Of a stretch of DNA of 64,000 nucleotides, positions 34,971 to 43,858 are shown piece by piece. Made by a program: the position numbers and the translations under genes. Every line of letters starts with the position of its first letter. The stretch's first letter is position 1. A model generated the notes under the pieces. That model ran no database searches and was not told the DNA's origin. It was given only the letters and a program-made list of their open reading frames with translations. Source of the DNA: Mucilaginibacter phenanthrenivorans (lineage in GTDB: Bacteria; Bacteroidota; Bacteroidia; Sphingobacteriales; Sphingobacteriaceae); contig NZ_JAHVAP010000001.1 of NCBI RefSeq assembly GCF_024721155.1, positions 1-64,000 of the forward strand. Direction: 5' to 3'.

Positions 34971-35181
34971 ATTTTTCTTCAATTGAGCTGTAATATTCTG
35001 GCTCAGAAGAGATGATTTGAGCTGGTGCGATATACCTGTCGGCAATAAACGAGCTTTCATCCGTTGGATTAGCCACCTCTACCATTTTCAAAAGGCTCCT
35101 GATGAACGAAAGATTAAAGTTGCTTCTGTTCAGTTTTATCAGGTATTCGTTTTCGGTTATTTCTAATATTGAGTTAGTCAT
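34969..35181 (-). CDS. Small hypothetical protein
   Basis: A 70-residue acidic protein (MTNSILEITENEYLIKL... ending YYSSIEEK). An upstream ATG at 35193 would add four residues (MQIK). There is no signal peptide, membrane segment or known motif. The predicted strands followed by a helix could suit a small adaptor, but I do not recognise it. Its terminator hairpin overlaps the stop codon, which supports a real, expressed gene. Confidence 0.5.
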   Translation of the reverse strand: MTNSILEITENEYLIKLNRSNFNLSFIRSLLKMVEVANPTDESSFIADRYIAPAQIISSEPEYYSSIEEK

Positions 35182-35301
35182 CTTAATTTGCATTTTGTTG
35201 CATTGTAAAAGTAATCAACATACCAAATGCCAAAGTGTTATTAAAATTATCCTTTTATTAAAGAATTGTTAATGAGTTATATTAACAAGTGGTTGTAATG
35301 C

Positions 35302-35625
35302 TTAATTCGATGTGTTTTTTTCCTGAAGATGAGGTTTCAATCTTATTTTAGTCCAATATTCTTCACGGACATCCCCGTCTATTTCGATAGGAATGTTACC
35401 GCCATAAAGTGTATCATCGCCATTCTTTTTGCATCCCGAGATCCAGTAAGGTTCTGTTGTTGCTATTTCAATGCAATTGTATTTATACCCGCCCTTTACC
35501 TTGATGAATTCCTTACCATCGTAATACATTGTACGAAGCGTTTTTGAAAAAGTAACTCTTCCAATCCTTGCTGTTCCGGTAACTTCGTTAGCCTTTCGTT
35601 CTATGTACATGATCCTGCTTTTCAT
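35302..35625 (-). CDS. Hypothetical protein, conserved-looking beta-rich
   Basis: A 107-residue protein with the segments GRVTFSKTLRTMYYDGKEF, KGGYKYNCIEIATTEPYWISGCKK and REEYWTKIR. I associate this pattern with a small family common in Bacteroidota, sometimes mislabelled as deoxyxylulose-phosphate synthase; no enzyme domain is present. No signal peptide. It stands alone, 108 bp upstream of the previous small gene and divergent from the sialate esterase. Confidence 0.65.
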   Translation of the reverse strand: MKSRIMYIERKANEVTGTARIGRVTFSKTLRTMYYDGKEFIKVKGGYKYNCIEIATTEPYWISGCKKNGDDTLYGGNIPIEIDGDVREEYWTKIRLKPHLQEKNTSN

Positions 35626-35720
35626 CGCTGTAAAATATCACGCAATTTAAGCTATAATACTATATACCCGCCCAGCGTTAAATTTTTATATTTACGAGCC
35701 AATACCCTGTAAATATTTGT

Positions 35721-37685
35721 ATGAAATTTTTAACGATTACGCTTGCAGCTATCTTTGCTGCATCTGCCGTCTACGCACAGCTTTCTACCTCAAAACTTTT
35801 CGGCGACCATATGGTGCTGCAACGAAACCATAATATTCCGGTTTGGGGACGCACCGGAAAAAAAGCCAAGGTTATAATCGACCTTAACAACCAACATATA
35901 GTAGTCAAGGCCGATGAACAGGGAAACTGGACGGCCACACTAGCGTCGATGAAGGAGGGAGGGCCTTACACAATGAAGATCTCATCGGGAAAAGAATCTA
36001 TAAGTTATTCTGATATCATGCTGGGTGAAGTTTGGCTTTGCTCCGGGCAATCAAATATGGAGTTCCAGCTTAAAAATGCATACGGGTATAAAGCTGAACA
36101 AAAGGTAGCATCGCAGGTGGCTGTCCGCCAGTTTCATGTTCAAAACAAGATCAGTCTCACACCCGAAAAAGATGTTACCGGCCAGTGGATACTTGCCTCA
36201 GCTAACACCATTGGAGATTTTACAGCAGTTGGGTATTTCTATGCCAAAAAGCTTTCGCAAACTTTGCATGTTACCGTTGGAATCATAAACAGCAGCTGGG
36301 GCGGAACAGAAGCTGAGGATTGGATCAGCAGGGAAACTATAGTTGCATCCCCGGATTTTAAGGCCTTAGTGCCAGATCTGCCGCAAAACGCCGATCAGCT
36401 AAGCCAACGATCAGACAAATTATTAAAAAGATGGGCCTATCATAACGGCCCGGTTGTAAACTTTACCGCGGAAGACCTGGCAACGAAGCCCGGTTATTTT
36501 TTTGACACCTGGCAGCATGCTTATGCACCGGGATCGTGGGAGTGGAACGGCAGGCTGTACTCATACCGGGGATTGGGATTTATGCAGCGTACCTTAAGTT
36601 TGGATAGCTCATACAGTTCAGTTGGTTCGGTTATTTCACTCGGTCAAACAGACGCCGATATGGATATCTACATTAATGGGAAGCTAATTAATAAGGGTGC
36701 GCTACCGACAAATTACCAGCTTAGCCTCCCTGCCGGAACATGGAAGACAGGAATGAATAGTTTATTGATCAACTTTCAATCGGCGCAAAAAAATCCAACC
36801 TGGTTTGGTACAGGGCTCAACGGAACGGGTGCAAATGACCTGAATATTCGTTTTGCTGATACAACTATCAACATAGCCGATGGTAACTGGCATGTAATGC
36901 CGGATTTGAGTAAGCCATACCATTTTGATTTTCTGCCAAATAATACCGCGTTTGATTTATATAATGGCATGATCAACCCGCTGATCCCTTATGCGCTGGC
37001 CGGGGTGATCTGGTACCAGGGGGAATCAAATGCTGAACGGGCATTCCAGTATCGCTCGGTATTCCAGATGCTGATAAACGACTGGCGCGGAAGATGGAAA
37101 GAGCAACTGCCGTTTCTATTTGTGCAACTATCATCATTCGGCACCTCGCAAAATAGTAACCTCGGCAGCAATTGGGCCGAATTACGTGAGGCGCAGAATA
37201 TGGCTTTGCAGCTGCCAAATACAGGCGTTGCTGTAACAACAGATATTGGCGACCCCTTTAATATCCACCCGAAGGACAAGGCAGACGTAGGTTACCGCCT
37301 GGCTGCTACTTCATTAACCCAGGTTTACCACCAGCCCGGATTTTTTGCGAGCCCCCTGTTTGTCTCTGCTGATTTTTCAGGCGGATCAGCTTTGGTTAGC
37401 TTCTCAAATGCCGAAAACGGCTTAATGGCGAAAGATCAATATGGTTATGTAAAGGGATTTGAGCTGGCTGGAGCCGATCATAAATTTTACTACGCGCAGG
37501 CAGTAATAACCGATAAAAATAAAGTGAAAGTTTGGTGCAGTGCGGTCCCAAATCCTGTGGCTGTTCGGTATGGGTGGACAAATGCGCCGGTTGATGCCAA
37601 CCTGTTCAATATTCAGGGCTTCCCGGTAAGTCCGTTCCGATCAGATACCTGGGACGGTGTTACGCTTGGGCATAAGTTTGAATAA
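35721..37685 (+). CDS. Secreted sialate O-acetylesterase
   Basis: SGNH-type esterase of 654 residues with a signal peptide ending near VYAQ, predicted periplasmic. It carries the SASA signature: LCSGQSNMEF with the nucleophile Ser near the start, GIINSSWGGTEAEDW, and GVIWYQGESNAE. A galactose-binding-like beta insert lies around residues 285-390 and an Ig-like tail closes the protein. The family removes O-acetyl groups from sialic acids, or acetyl groups from xylan in some members. No neighbouring glycan operon is present, so the target glycan is unknown. Confidence 0.92.
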   Translation: MKFLTITLAAIFAASAVYAQLSTSKLFGDHMVLQRNHNIPVWGRTGKKAKVIIDLNNQHIVVKADEQGNWTATLASMKEGGPYTMKISSGKESISYSDIMLGEVWLCSGQSNMEFQLKNAYGYKAEQKVASQVAVRQFHVQNKISLTPEKDVTGQWILASANTIGDFTAVGYFYAKKLSQTLHVTVGIINSSWGGTEAEDWISRETIVASPDFKALVPDLPQNADQLSQRSDKLLKRWAYHNGPVVNFTAEDLATKPGYFFDTWQHAYAPGSWEWNGRLYSYRGLGFMQRTLSLDSSYSSVGSVISLGQTDADMDIYINGKLINKGALPTNYQLSLPAGTWKTGMNSLLINFQSAQKNPTWFGTGLNGTGANDLNIRFADTTINIADGNWHVMPDLSKPYHFDFLPNNTAFDLYNGMINPLIPYALAGVIWYQGESNAERAFQYRSVFQMLINDWRGRWKEQLPFLFVQLSSFGTSQNSNLGSNWAELREAQNMALQLPNTGVAVTTDIGDPFNIHPKDKADVGYRLAATSLTQVYHQPGFFASPLFVSADFSGGSALVSFSNAENGLMAKDQYGYVKGFELAGADHKFYYAQAVITDKNKVKVWCSAVPNPVAVRYGWTNAPVDANLFNIQGFPVSPFRSDTWDGVTLGHKFE

Positions 37686-37690
37686 AAAAG

Positions 37691-37767
37691 CAGAGACGCC
37701 TCGATTTGTCGGGGCGTCTCTGAGATATTTTGTCAGTTATGTTTGGAGACGCAAAATATTGCGTCTC
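37691..37767. terminator. Double GAGACGC hairpin between convergent genes
   Basis: Hairpin 1 has a 10-bp stem, CAGAGACGCC (37691-37700) with its complement (37713-37722). Hairpin 2 has a 9-bp stem, GAGACGCAA (37746-37754) with its complement (37759-37767). Both are built on the same word, AGAGACGC. The element lies between the sialate esterase and lysS stops. Confidence 0.75.
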
Positions 37768-37779
37768 TACAAAGAATAA

Positions 37780-39501
37780 TTACGCAAACCAGGCCATTAC
37801 CACTTCCTTTGCAGGCATGGTAATATCCAGTTTTAATTTTTTGCGCATTCCGCCAAGGTCGTTAAATACTTTGTTTGGGTTAGCGGCTTTTAATTCTTCT
37901 AAATTATTGATCCCCATTTTGTTTAAAACAGGCACCCATTCAACAGGCACGCCTACATGAACAAAGTCATCAACGGTAACGGTCTTTGTTTTTTTCTCCG
38001 GGCGCATTTGCGGGAAAAACAATACTTCCTGGATAGTGCTCTGATTGGTCATCAGCATCACTAAACGGTCGATACCAATACCCAAACCTGAAGTTGGCGG
38101 CATACCATATTCAAGCGCGCGCAAAAAGTCGTCATCCATCGCCATTGCCTCGTCATCACCGCGACCGGCTAAGATCAGCTGTTCTTCCAGGCGCTCACGC
38201 TGGTCGATAGCATCGTTTAATTCTGAATAAGCGTTAGCTATTTCCTTGCCGTTTACAAACAGCTCGAAACGTTCAACCAATCCTTCTTTTGTACGGTGCT
38301 TTTTAGCAAGCGGCGTCATTTCTATGGGATAGTCGGTAATATAGGTTGGCTGGATCAGGTTGGCTTCAACCTTCGCGCCGAAGATCTCGTCGACCAGCTT
38401 GCCTTTGCCCATTGTACTATTTGTTTCGATACCTAACCCGACACAAGTTTCGCGTAAGGCTGCTTCGTCCATAGCTGATACATCTATCCCGGTATATTTC
38501 AGGATGGAATCATACATGGAAAGCTTTTCATAAGGGCCTGCAAAATTGATCTCGTTAGCGCCTACCTGTACAACCGGGATGCCGGTAACAGTGCGTGCAA
38601 CAATCTCCAAACATTCCTCAACCATTGCCATCATCCAGTTGTAGTCCTTATAGGCTACATAGATCTCCATGCTGGTGAACTCCGGATTATGGGTACGGTC
38701 CATGCCCTCGTTGCGGAACATCTTACCAAACTCATACACACCATCAAAACCCGCTACTATCAATCTTTTTAAATAAAGCTCGTTGGCTATGCGCAGGTAT
38801 AAAGGCATGTCCAGTGTATTGTGATGCGTGTTGAACGGACGTGCCGCTGCGCCACCGTGCACAGGCTGTAATATCGGTGTTTCCACTTCCATCCAGCCCT
38901 GCTTGTTAAAATACTCGCGCATGCTGCTGATCACCTTTGAGCGTTTGATGAAGATCTGCTTAAATTCCGGGTTAACCGTTAAATCTACATAACGCTGGCG
39001 GTAACGCTGTTCAGGATCGGTAAAGGCGTCATGCACCTGGCCGTCTTCCTCACGTTTAACAACCGGAAGCGGTTTTAATGATTTTGCCAGTAAGGTTAAT
39101 TCCTGTACATGAACAGAGATCTCGCCGGTTTGAGTTATGAAAACAAAACCCTTTACGCCAATATAATCACCGATGTCCATCAGCTTTTTAAATACCGTAT
39201 TGTAAAAAGTTTTATCCTCACCGGGGCACAGGTCATCTCTTTTTAAATAGATCTGCATGCGACCGGTTGAGTCCTGCAGCTCAGCAAAGGATGCATTGCC
39301 CATAATGCGGCGCGTCATGATTCGGCCTGCAAGGGTAACCTGTTTATAGTGATCCGGGTAGCGGTTAAAATTGTCAGTAATATCCTGTGCAAAGGCGGTA
39401 ACCTTATATTCCTCGGCGGGATACGGGTTGATACCTAAGGCACGCAGGTCCTGTAATGATTTGCGGCGAAAAATTTCCTGTTCGGATAGGGCAGTGCTCA
39501 T
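37780..39501 (-). CDS. lysS: Lysyl-tRNA synthetase, class II
   Basis: Class IIb lysyl-tRNA synthetase of 573 residues. An N-terminal OB-fold tRNA-binding domain ([32 protein letters not shown]) is followed by class II motif 2 ([20 protein letters not shown]) and motif 3 ([13 protein letters not shown]). The last 65 or so residues, after motif 3, form an extension ([23 protein letters not shown]..) that looks like a helix-hairpin-helix module and is absent from the 505-residue E. coli enzyme. The ATG at 39501 has a TATTTTTG box upstream. Confidence 0.97.
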   Translation of the reverse strand: MSTALSEQEIFRRKSLQDLRALGINPYPAEEYKVTAFAQDITDNFNRYPDHYKQVTLAGRIMTRRIMGNASFAELQDSTGRMQIYLKRDDLCPGEDKTFYNTVFKKLMDIGDYIGVKGFVFITQTGEISVHVQELTLLAKSLKPLPVVKREEDGQVHDAFTDPEQRYRQRYVDLTVNPEFKQIFIKRSKVISSMREYFNKQGWMEVETPILQPVHGGAAARPFNTHHNTLDMPLYLRIANELYLKRLIVAGFDGVYEFGKMFRNEGMDRTHNPEFTSMEIYVAYKDYNWMMAMVEECLEIVARTVTGIPVVQVGANEINFAGPYEKLSMYDSILKYTGIDVSAMDEAALRETCVGLGIETNSTMGKGKLVDEIFGAKVEANLIQPTYITDYPIEMTPLAKKHRTKEGLVERFELFVNGKEIANAYSELNDAIDQRERLEEQLILAGRGDDEAMAMDDDFLRALEYGMPPTSGLGIGIDRLVMLMTNQSTIQEVLFFPQMRPEKKTKTVTVDDFVHVGVPVEWVPVLNKMGINNLEELKAANPNKVFNDLGGMRKKLKLDITMPAKEVVMAWFA

Positions 39502-39517
39502 ATTTTTAATAAAGGTG

Positions 39518-39525
39518 CAAAAATA
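39518..39525 (-). promoter_or_regulatory. Candidate promoter of lysS
   Basis: TATTTTTG on the minus strand, 16 nt before the lysS ATG, with TTTC about 19 nt further upstream as a possible -33 box. Confidence 0.5.
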
Positions 39526-39532
39526 GGGTTTT

Positions 39533-39628
39533 GAGGCGAAAGCTGAAAGGTAAAAGGAGAAAGGTTTGGGAATTAGGTGTGGAGGCGTTTTGAGGTTAAA
39601 GGAGAAAGGTTTTTTGACGAGTATTTTA
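39533..39628. repeat. Short-word repeat, GAAAGG type
   Basis: GAAAGGTAAAAGGAGAAAGG and AAAGGAGAAAGG recur on the plus strand between the YoeB-like stop and the lysS promoter. The same words appear at 59535-59637. Confidence 0.6.
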
Positions 39629-39653
39629 GGAGTAAGGTCAACTAGTTGGCTGT

Positions 39654-39911
39654 TTAATAATGATCTTTTAGTGAATAAATATGAATCTCATTCTCTTTGA
39701 TTTCATATATTATCCGATGCACGTTATTTATACGACGTGACCACATTCCGCTCCAATTGTGTTTAAGAGGTTCTGGTTTTCCAATACCATCAAACGGGGT
39801 TTCTTGAATTGATTGAATTAAAGAGAGTATTCTAATTTGTAAATGTTTTTGCCCTGATTTTTTCCAATACTTTAAGTCGTCCAGAGCTTTGGGTTGATAA
39901 ACTACTTCCAT
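39654..39911 (-). CDS. YoeB-like mRNA interferase toxin
   Basis: RelE-superfamily ribosome-dependent endoribonuclease of 85 residues. The C-terminal half [24 protein letters not shown] and the ending IYSLKDHY match YoeB/Txe toxins, including the conserved Glu/Arg/His/Tyr active-site area. It overlaps the antitoxin gene by 10 bp, with the antitoxin first, the usual order. Bound antitoxin should neutralise it and repress the pair. It sits between lysS and an accessory stretch. Confidence 0.92.
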   Translation of the reverse strand: MEVVYQPKALDDLKYWKKSGQKHLQIRILSLIQSIQETPFDGIGKPEPLKHNWSGMWSRRINNVHRIIYEIKENEIHIYSLKDHY

Positions 39912-40129
39912 AAGTCTTTAAGCGCAATCTTTACTCCTTTGCCTTCTTCCATATCTTTTCTTCCCTGGGTTATTTTATCAGAAAGGTATGAGTTGGCCAT
40001 GATTCGCTCGGTTTCATCTTTGTATTGACTGTCATCTTCAATATCGTACTCTAACTTAAGTGCATCTAAAACAGCGGTAATTGCTTTTTCAGACAAAGAG
40101 TCGTCAATATTTACTGTTAGTGTTTTCAT
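39902..40129 (-). CDS. Antitoxin of the YoeB-like pair
   Basis: A 75-residue acidic protein directly upstream of, and overlapping, the YoeB-like toxin. The N-terminal strand MKTLTVNIDD and the following helix suggest a small DNA-binding or dimerisation domain. The C-terminal part ([19 protein letters not shown]) is the likely toxin-wrapping segment. It does not look like the Phd/YefM type; it resembles small Bacteroidota antitoxins of DUF2683-like style, an assignment I hold loosely. Confidence 0.82.
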   Translation of the reverse strand: MKTLTVNIDDSLSEKAITAVLDALKLEYDIEDDSQYKDETERIMANSYLSDKITQGRKDMEEGKGVKIALKDLWK

Positions 40130-40233
40130 TTTACTTTATGCTTTTTAATAGATTGATAGGTAAATGAGTCTCTCACACAAATTTAAATAAAATTTTATCA
40201 AATACTGTTTACGTATATTCATAACGTAGATAT

Positions 40234-40241
40234 TAGATTTG
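40234..40241 (+). promoter_or_regulatory. -7 box of the HAD gene, 4 nt before the start codon
   Basis: TAGATTTG ends 4 nt before the ATG at 40246, so transcription should start at or next to the start codon. Confidence 0.6.
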
Positions 40242-40245
40242 CCAT

Positions 40246-40929
40246 ATGAATTTAAAAGTAATTGCATTTGATGCTGATGATACGCTTTGGGTAAATGAGC
40301 CGTACTTCAGGCATACGGAAGAGCAGTTTTATCAATTACTTGGCGGATATTCAACCCAGCACGAGTTGGAGCGTGAGTTGCTGAAAACAGAAATAGAGAA
40401 CCTTACCTTGTATGGCTACGGTATAAAAGGGTTCATACTATCAATGATAGAGACCGCACTTCGGATCACCAGCAACACCATCACCACCGATGTTATTGAC
40501 CAGATCCTGGAGCTTGGTAAGCAAATGCTTAATCAACCCATTGAGTTATTAGATGGGGTGGAGGATGTGCTGAATGCCTTAAAGGATAAATACAGGTTGG
40601 TTGTTGCCACAAAAGGCGATCTGCTGGATCAGGAGCGTAAACTACGAAAATCGGGGGTGAGCCATTATTTTCACCACATCGAGATCATGTCTGAAAAGGA
40701 TGATGCCAATTACCTGAAGCTGATCAGGCATTTGGACGTAAGGCCGGAAGAACTGATGATGGTGGGGAACTCCTTAAAAAGTGATATTTTACCGGTATTA
40801 AATGTTGGCGGGCATGGTGTGCATGTGCCTTATCACATCACCTGGGCACACGAACACATTGAGCATAGTATTGAAAACGATAACTTTAAAAGTGTAATCC
40901 ATATTAAGGATATTCTTGAATTTTTGTAA
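40246..40929 (+). CDS. HAD superfamily hydrolase
   Basis: Phosphatase-like protein of 227 residues with a C1 helical cap. Motif I AFDADDTLW holds the nucleophile Asp and acid Asp, motif II is VVATKGD, motif III includes Lys in MSEKDDANY, and motif IV MMVGNSLKSDILP holds the metal-binding Asp. Substrate unknown; small phosphometabolites are usual. It is probably leaderless and is followed after 3 bp by the AraC gene, so the two share a transcript. Confidence 0.93.
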   Translation: MNLKVIAFDADDTLWVNEPYFRHTEEQFYQLLGGYSTQHELERELLKTEIENLTLYGYGIKGFILSMIETALRITSNTITTDVIDQILELGKQMLNQPIELLDGVEDVLNALKDKYRLVVATKGDLLDQERKLRKSGVSHYFHHIEIMSEKDDANYLKLIRHLDVRPEELMMVGNSLKSDILPVLNVGGHGVHVPYHITWAHEHIEHSIENDNFKSVIHIKDILEFL

Positions 40930-40932
40930 ACG

Positions 40933-41823
40933 ATGAACCAGCTAACAGAAACAGGAATCCCGATATATTCATTAAAGGAAATTAGCATGACTGGGAACAG
41001 CTTGTTCGAGATTCTTGATATGAAGGGACAATATGCGCAACTTCCTACCGTGTTTTTAAGTCCGCACCGCAGGGATTACTATTTTCTGGCTTTAATAAAG
41101 CAGGGATGCAGCAGGCACTGGATAGATATGGTGCCCTATACCTTAAAACCGGATACTTTTTATTTCACAGTGCCGCACCAGGTTCATGTGAAGGAGAAAT
41201 CAGTTCCGTCCATTGGTAAAATTATTTGCTTTACCGATGAGTTTTTGGCAATAGAAGAAAATGCATTGTTGAAGCAATTACCAATCATCCAAAATCTGCA
41301 TAACGGGCATGAGCTTGAACTGACCGATGAGAATATTATTTTTATTGAAGACCTGATACTCAAGATGCAAGCCGAGCATGCGCAAAAGCAGGATTGGCGT
41401 AACGGGATGCTGCTTTCTTATTTAAGGGTTTTACTGATTTATCTAAGCAGGCTGTATAAGGAACAATACGAAGGCGAAGATCTATCGACTGATCGCTTGC
41501 TCCTGAAGAAATTCAGGCAGCTGATTGAGGAACAACATACCGAATTACACGATGTGGCCGCATATGCCGATCAGCTTAATATTTCCGCTGGCCATTTGGG
41601 CGAGGTGATTAAACAGCAAAGCGGAAAAACCGCCATCGAGATTATCCATGAGCGACTGGTACTTGAGGCGCAGCGCCTTTTATTTCATACCGAACTCTCT
41701 ATTAAAGAGATTGCCTGGCAACTGGGATTTGAGGATGCGTCCTATTTTAACCGTTTCTTTAAACGGCTGATTGCAGATACACCAATGAATTATCGCAAGC
41801 AAAGCCGGAATATGTACCATTAA
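40933..41823 (+). CDS. AraC family transcriptional regulator
   Basis: Regulator of 296 residues with an N-terminal cupin-like ligand domain (about 30-110) and a C-terminal double helix-turn-helix (about 190-290: DVAAYADQLNISAGHLGEVIKQ and SIKEIAWQLGFEDASYFNRFFKRL). It starts 3 bp after the HAD gene. The SnoaL-like and SDR genes downstream are plausible targets, since AraC regulators often activate adjacent detoxification or oxidoreductase genes; this is inference. Confidence 0.93.
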   Translation: MNQLTETGIPIYSLKEISMTGNSLFEILDMKGQYAQLPTVFLSPHRRDYYFLALIKQGCSRHWIDMVPYTLKPDTFYFTVPHQVHVKEKSVPSIGKIICFTDEFLAIEENALLKQLPIIQNLHNGHELELTDENIIFIEDLILKMQAEHAQKQDWRNGMLLSYLRVLLIYLSRLYKEQYEGEDLSTDRLLLKKFRQLIEEQHTELHDVAAYADQLNISAGHLGEVIKQQSGKTAIEIIHERLVLEAQRLLFHTELSIKEIAWQLGFEDASYFNRFFKRLIADTPMNYRKQSRNMYH

Positions 41824-41861
41824 TGCCTGCCTTTGTGAAGTTTTAACTGTTTTTGCCGTGA

Positions 41862-41869
41862 TACCTTTG
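41862..41869 (+). promoter_or_regulatory. Candidate -7 box for the SnoaL-like gene
   Basis: TACCTTTG, 16 nt before the ATG at 41886 in the gap after the AraC gene. It would give the SnoaL-SDR pair its own promoter. Confidence 0.5.
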
Positions 41870-41885
41870 TCGTATTAAATTACAT

Positions 41886-42302
41886 ATGACAGAACAGGAA
41901 AAACAGAACAAAGAAGTAGTGCTCCGCTTCAACAGGGAAGTACTCGAAAAAGGCAGTATCGATGCCATCAACGAAATTATCCACCCCGATTTTGTTAACT
42001 ACACAGCGCCTGGTTCAGCCCGGGGGCCGCAGGGGATAATTGATTTTACCATTAGTATCATGCACAAAGCGTTAAAGGATATTAAGGTTGAAATTCACGA
42101 CCAGGTTTTTGAAGACGATAAAGTTGTTACCCGTAAAACAATTTCCGGAACTCATGTTGATACCTTTATGGGCATTGCACCAAGCGGTAAACGGGGAAGC
42201 ATAAATATCATCGACATAATCACCGTAAATAACGGGCAATACACAGAACACTGGAGCATCAGGGATATAAGTGGCCTGGTTAATCCATTACCTAATAATT
42301 AA
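41886..42302 (+). CDS. SnoaL-like ester cyclase-type protein
   Basis: NTF2-fold protein of 138 residues. The layout FNREVLEKGSIDAINEIIHPDFVNYTAPG, FEDDKVVTRKTISGTHVDTFMGIAPSGK and TEHWSIRD matches the SnoaL-like polyketide-cyclase/ester-cyclase family, with the His-Asp type pocket residues in HPDF and EHW. In this setting it is more likely a small-molecule hydrolase or isomerase than a polyketide enzyme. It is followed after 8 bp by the frameshifted SDR gene. Confidence 0.88.
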   Translation: MTEQEKQNKEVVLRFNREVLEKGSIDAINEIIHPDFVNYTAPGSARGPQGIIDFTISIMHKALKDIKVEIHDQVFEDDKVVTRKTISGTHVDTFMGIAPSGKRGSINIIDIITVNNGQYTEHWSIRDISGLVNPLPNN

Positions 42303-42310
42303 AATTTACC

Positions 42311-43047
42311 ATGAAAACAGTATTGATAACAGGCGCGAATAAAAGCATCGGCTTTGAAACCGCCAAACAAATGATAGAAGCAGGCTACTATGTTTATCTC
42401 GGTAGTCGTGATCTTGAAAAAGGAAATGAAGCGGTTGAGAAATTGAAGGCTGAGGGTTTAACTAATGTAGAAGTGATAGTAATCGACATCAGCAGCGATG
42501 AATCGATAAAAGCCGCCAGGGCAGAGATCGGCACAAAAATAAACTCACTGGATGTGCTGATTAACAATGCAGGCATCAGTGGCGGATTTCCGCAAAACGC
42601 CCTCGGGATGACAACTCAAACTGCACGTGAAGGTTCGCCACCAATTTTTTCGGAACGATAGAGGTAACTAATAACTTTCTCGACCTGCTGAAAAAATCCG
42701 ATGCGCCGAGGATCGTTAATGTTACTTCGGGATTGGGTTCACTCACTTTACATAATGATTCAACATGGCAGTATTATCAGGTAAAAACTGCAGCTTACGG
42801 GCCATCAAAAACAGCATTGAATGCTTATACAGTAGTACTTGCCTACGAGTTGAAAGATACTGCCTTTAAGATAAATGTTGTAGATCCGGGATATACGGCA
42901 ACGGATTTTAACCATCACGGCGGACCCCGCCACGTGACGGACGCAGCAAAGGATATTGTGAGATTTGCAACGCTGGATGAGAACGGTCCACATGGCATTT
43001 TTTACAGCGTAGATAATAACGCAGAAACGGGTATCAGTCCGTGGTAA
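42311..43047 (+). pseudogene. Short-chain dehydrogenase/reductase with a single-base frameshift
   Basis: SDR oxidoreductase split between two frames. 42311-42661 encodes the Rossmann start (LITGANKSIGFETAK) and NNAG region, then runs into REGSPPIFSER and a stop. From about 42634 the next frame continues correctly (FATNFFGTIEVTNNFLDLLKKS), through the active-site YGPSK motif and PGYTATDF, to 43047. Loss of one base near 42632-42634 explains the break. Re-joined it would be about 246 residues. It could be a true pseudogene or a sequencing error; the flanking coding sequence is otherwise undamaged. Its 3' end overlaps the CPBP gene tail-to-tail. Confidence 0.88.
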
Positions 43048-43858
43048 CCGATTTAGGCGTTTGTCCAGGTTTATGTTTAGCAGCAGAGTCGACAACCGGA
43101 TGCAGGTGTTTGGTCCTGCTGCTTAACGAAGTAGCATAAAACGACATGGATACGGAATTGATCAAACAGTGCAACACTATTCCCCAAACAAACCCATGTT
43201 TGAAACGAACATAGGTGATGCCCCAGCCCATGAAAAATTGCGGCAATACATATATAGGGTAAACCCAGATCAGGCTCCATTGCAGCGGTATGAAATTTGC
43301 AATGTGCATCAGTGCGAACAGGCACATGGAAGTGATTATAATGCGTTTTTTTAGTTTATCGCTTATTTCGAGGCCTTTTGGGATGAGCTGTACAACAACG
43401 AAATAGATTGCAAGAATTACAGCGACCCGAATACCCAATGCAAAGCCTTTTCCAAGCAGGTGGCTTAAGTTTTTAACAAACGGAATAACGTTGCCAAACA
43501 TGAAAAACGCGATGGCAATGCATATTGCAACATGAACCCTTTTTAAAGACAAGGGAAGCCGGAATACAGTTTCTTCCATTATTGGTCCAATAAGGCAAAT
43601 GTAGATCATGCCCCAGGCTATCCCGGTCTTCTTAAACTGTTCCTCAAATGTTTTGCTATACTGTTTTTGGATGCTTTTAAAGTGCAGTGAATGAGTAACA
43701 AAATATTCAACCCAAACGCTTAGCCATCCGGAGAGGATCAGGCAAAGGAAAATAAGCCCGTACGTTTTTAGTATGGTGGCTATTTTTTGAATGAAGGATG
43801 AATTACCTTGCTGGTCTAGCGACGGATATTCACTGATGTTAAATATTTCTTTTAACAT
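43034..43858 (-). CDS. CPBP family intramembrane metalloprotease
   Basis: Membrane protein of 274 residues with about seven hydrophobic segments. The CPBP/Abi signature is present: EETVFR (Glu95, Glu96, Arg100), then His in FALMHIANF and His in GIVLHCLINS, the expected metal or catalytic residues. Relatives include Rce1-type proteases and bacteriocin self-immunity proteins; the substrate is unknown. Its ATG shares one base with the stop codon (TGATG) of the upstream acyl-CoA ligase gene, so translation is probably coupled. Confidence 0.9.
   Translation of the reverse strand: MLKEIFNISEYPSLDQQGNSSFIQKIATILKTYGLIFLCLILSGWLSVWVEYFVTHSLHFKSIQKQYSKTFEEQFKKTGIAWGMIYICLIGPIMEETVFRLPLSLKRVHVAICIAIAFFMFGNVIPFVKNLSHLLGKGFALGIRVAVILAIYFVVVQLIPKGLEISDKLKKRIIITSMCLFALMHIANFIPLQWSLIWVYPIYVLPQFFMGWGITYVRFKHGFVWGIVLHCLINSVSMSFYATSLSSRTKHLHPVVDSAAKHKPGQTPKSVTTD

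Noticed and set aside
42600..42670. Programmed ribosomal frameshift in the SDR gene
   Set aside because: No slippery heptamer or downstream structure was seen; a one-base deletion is simpler.
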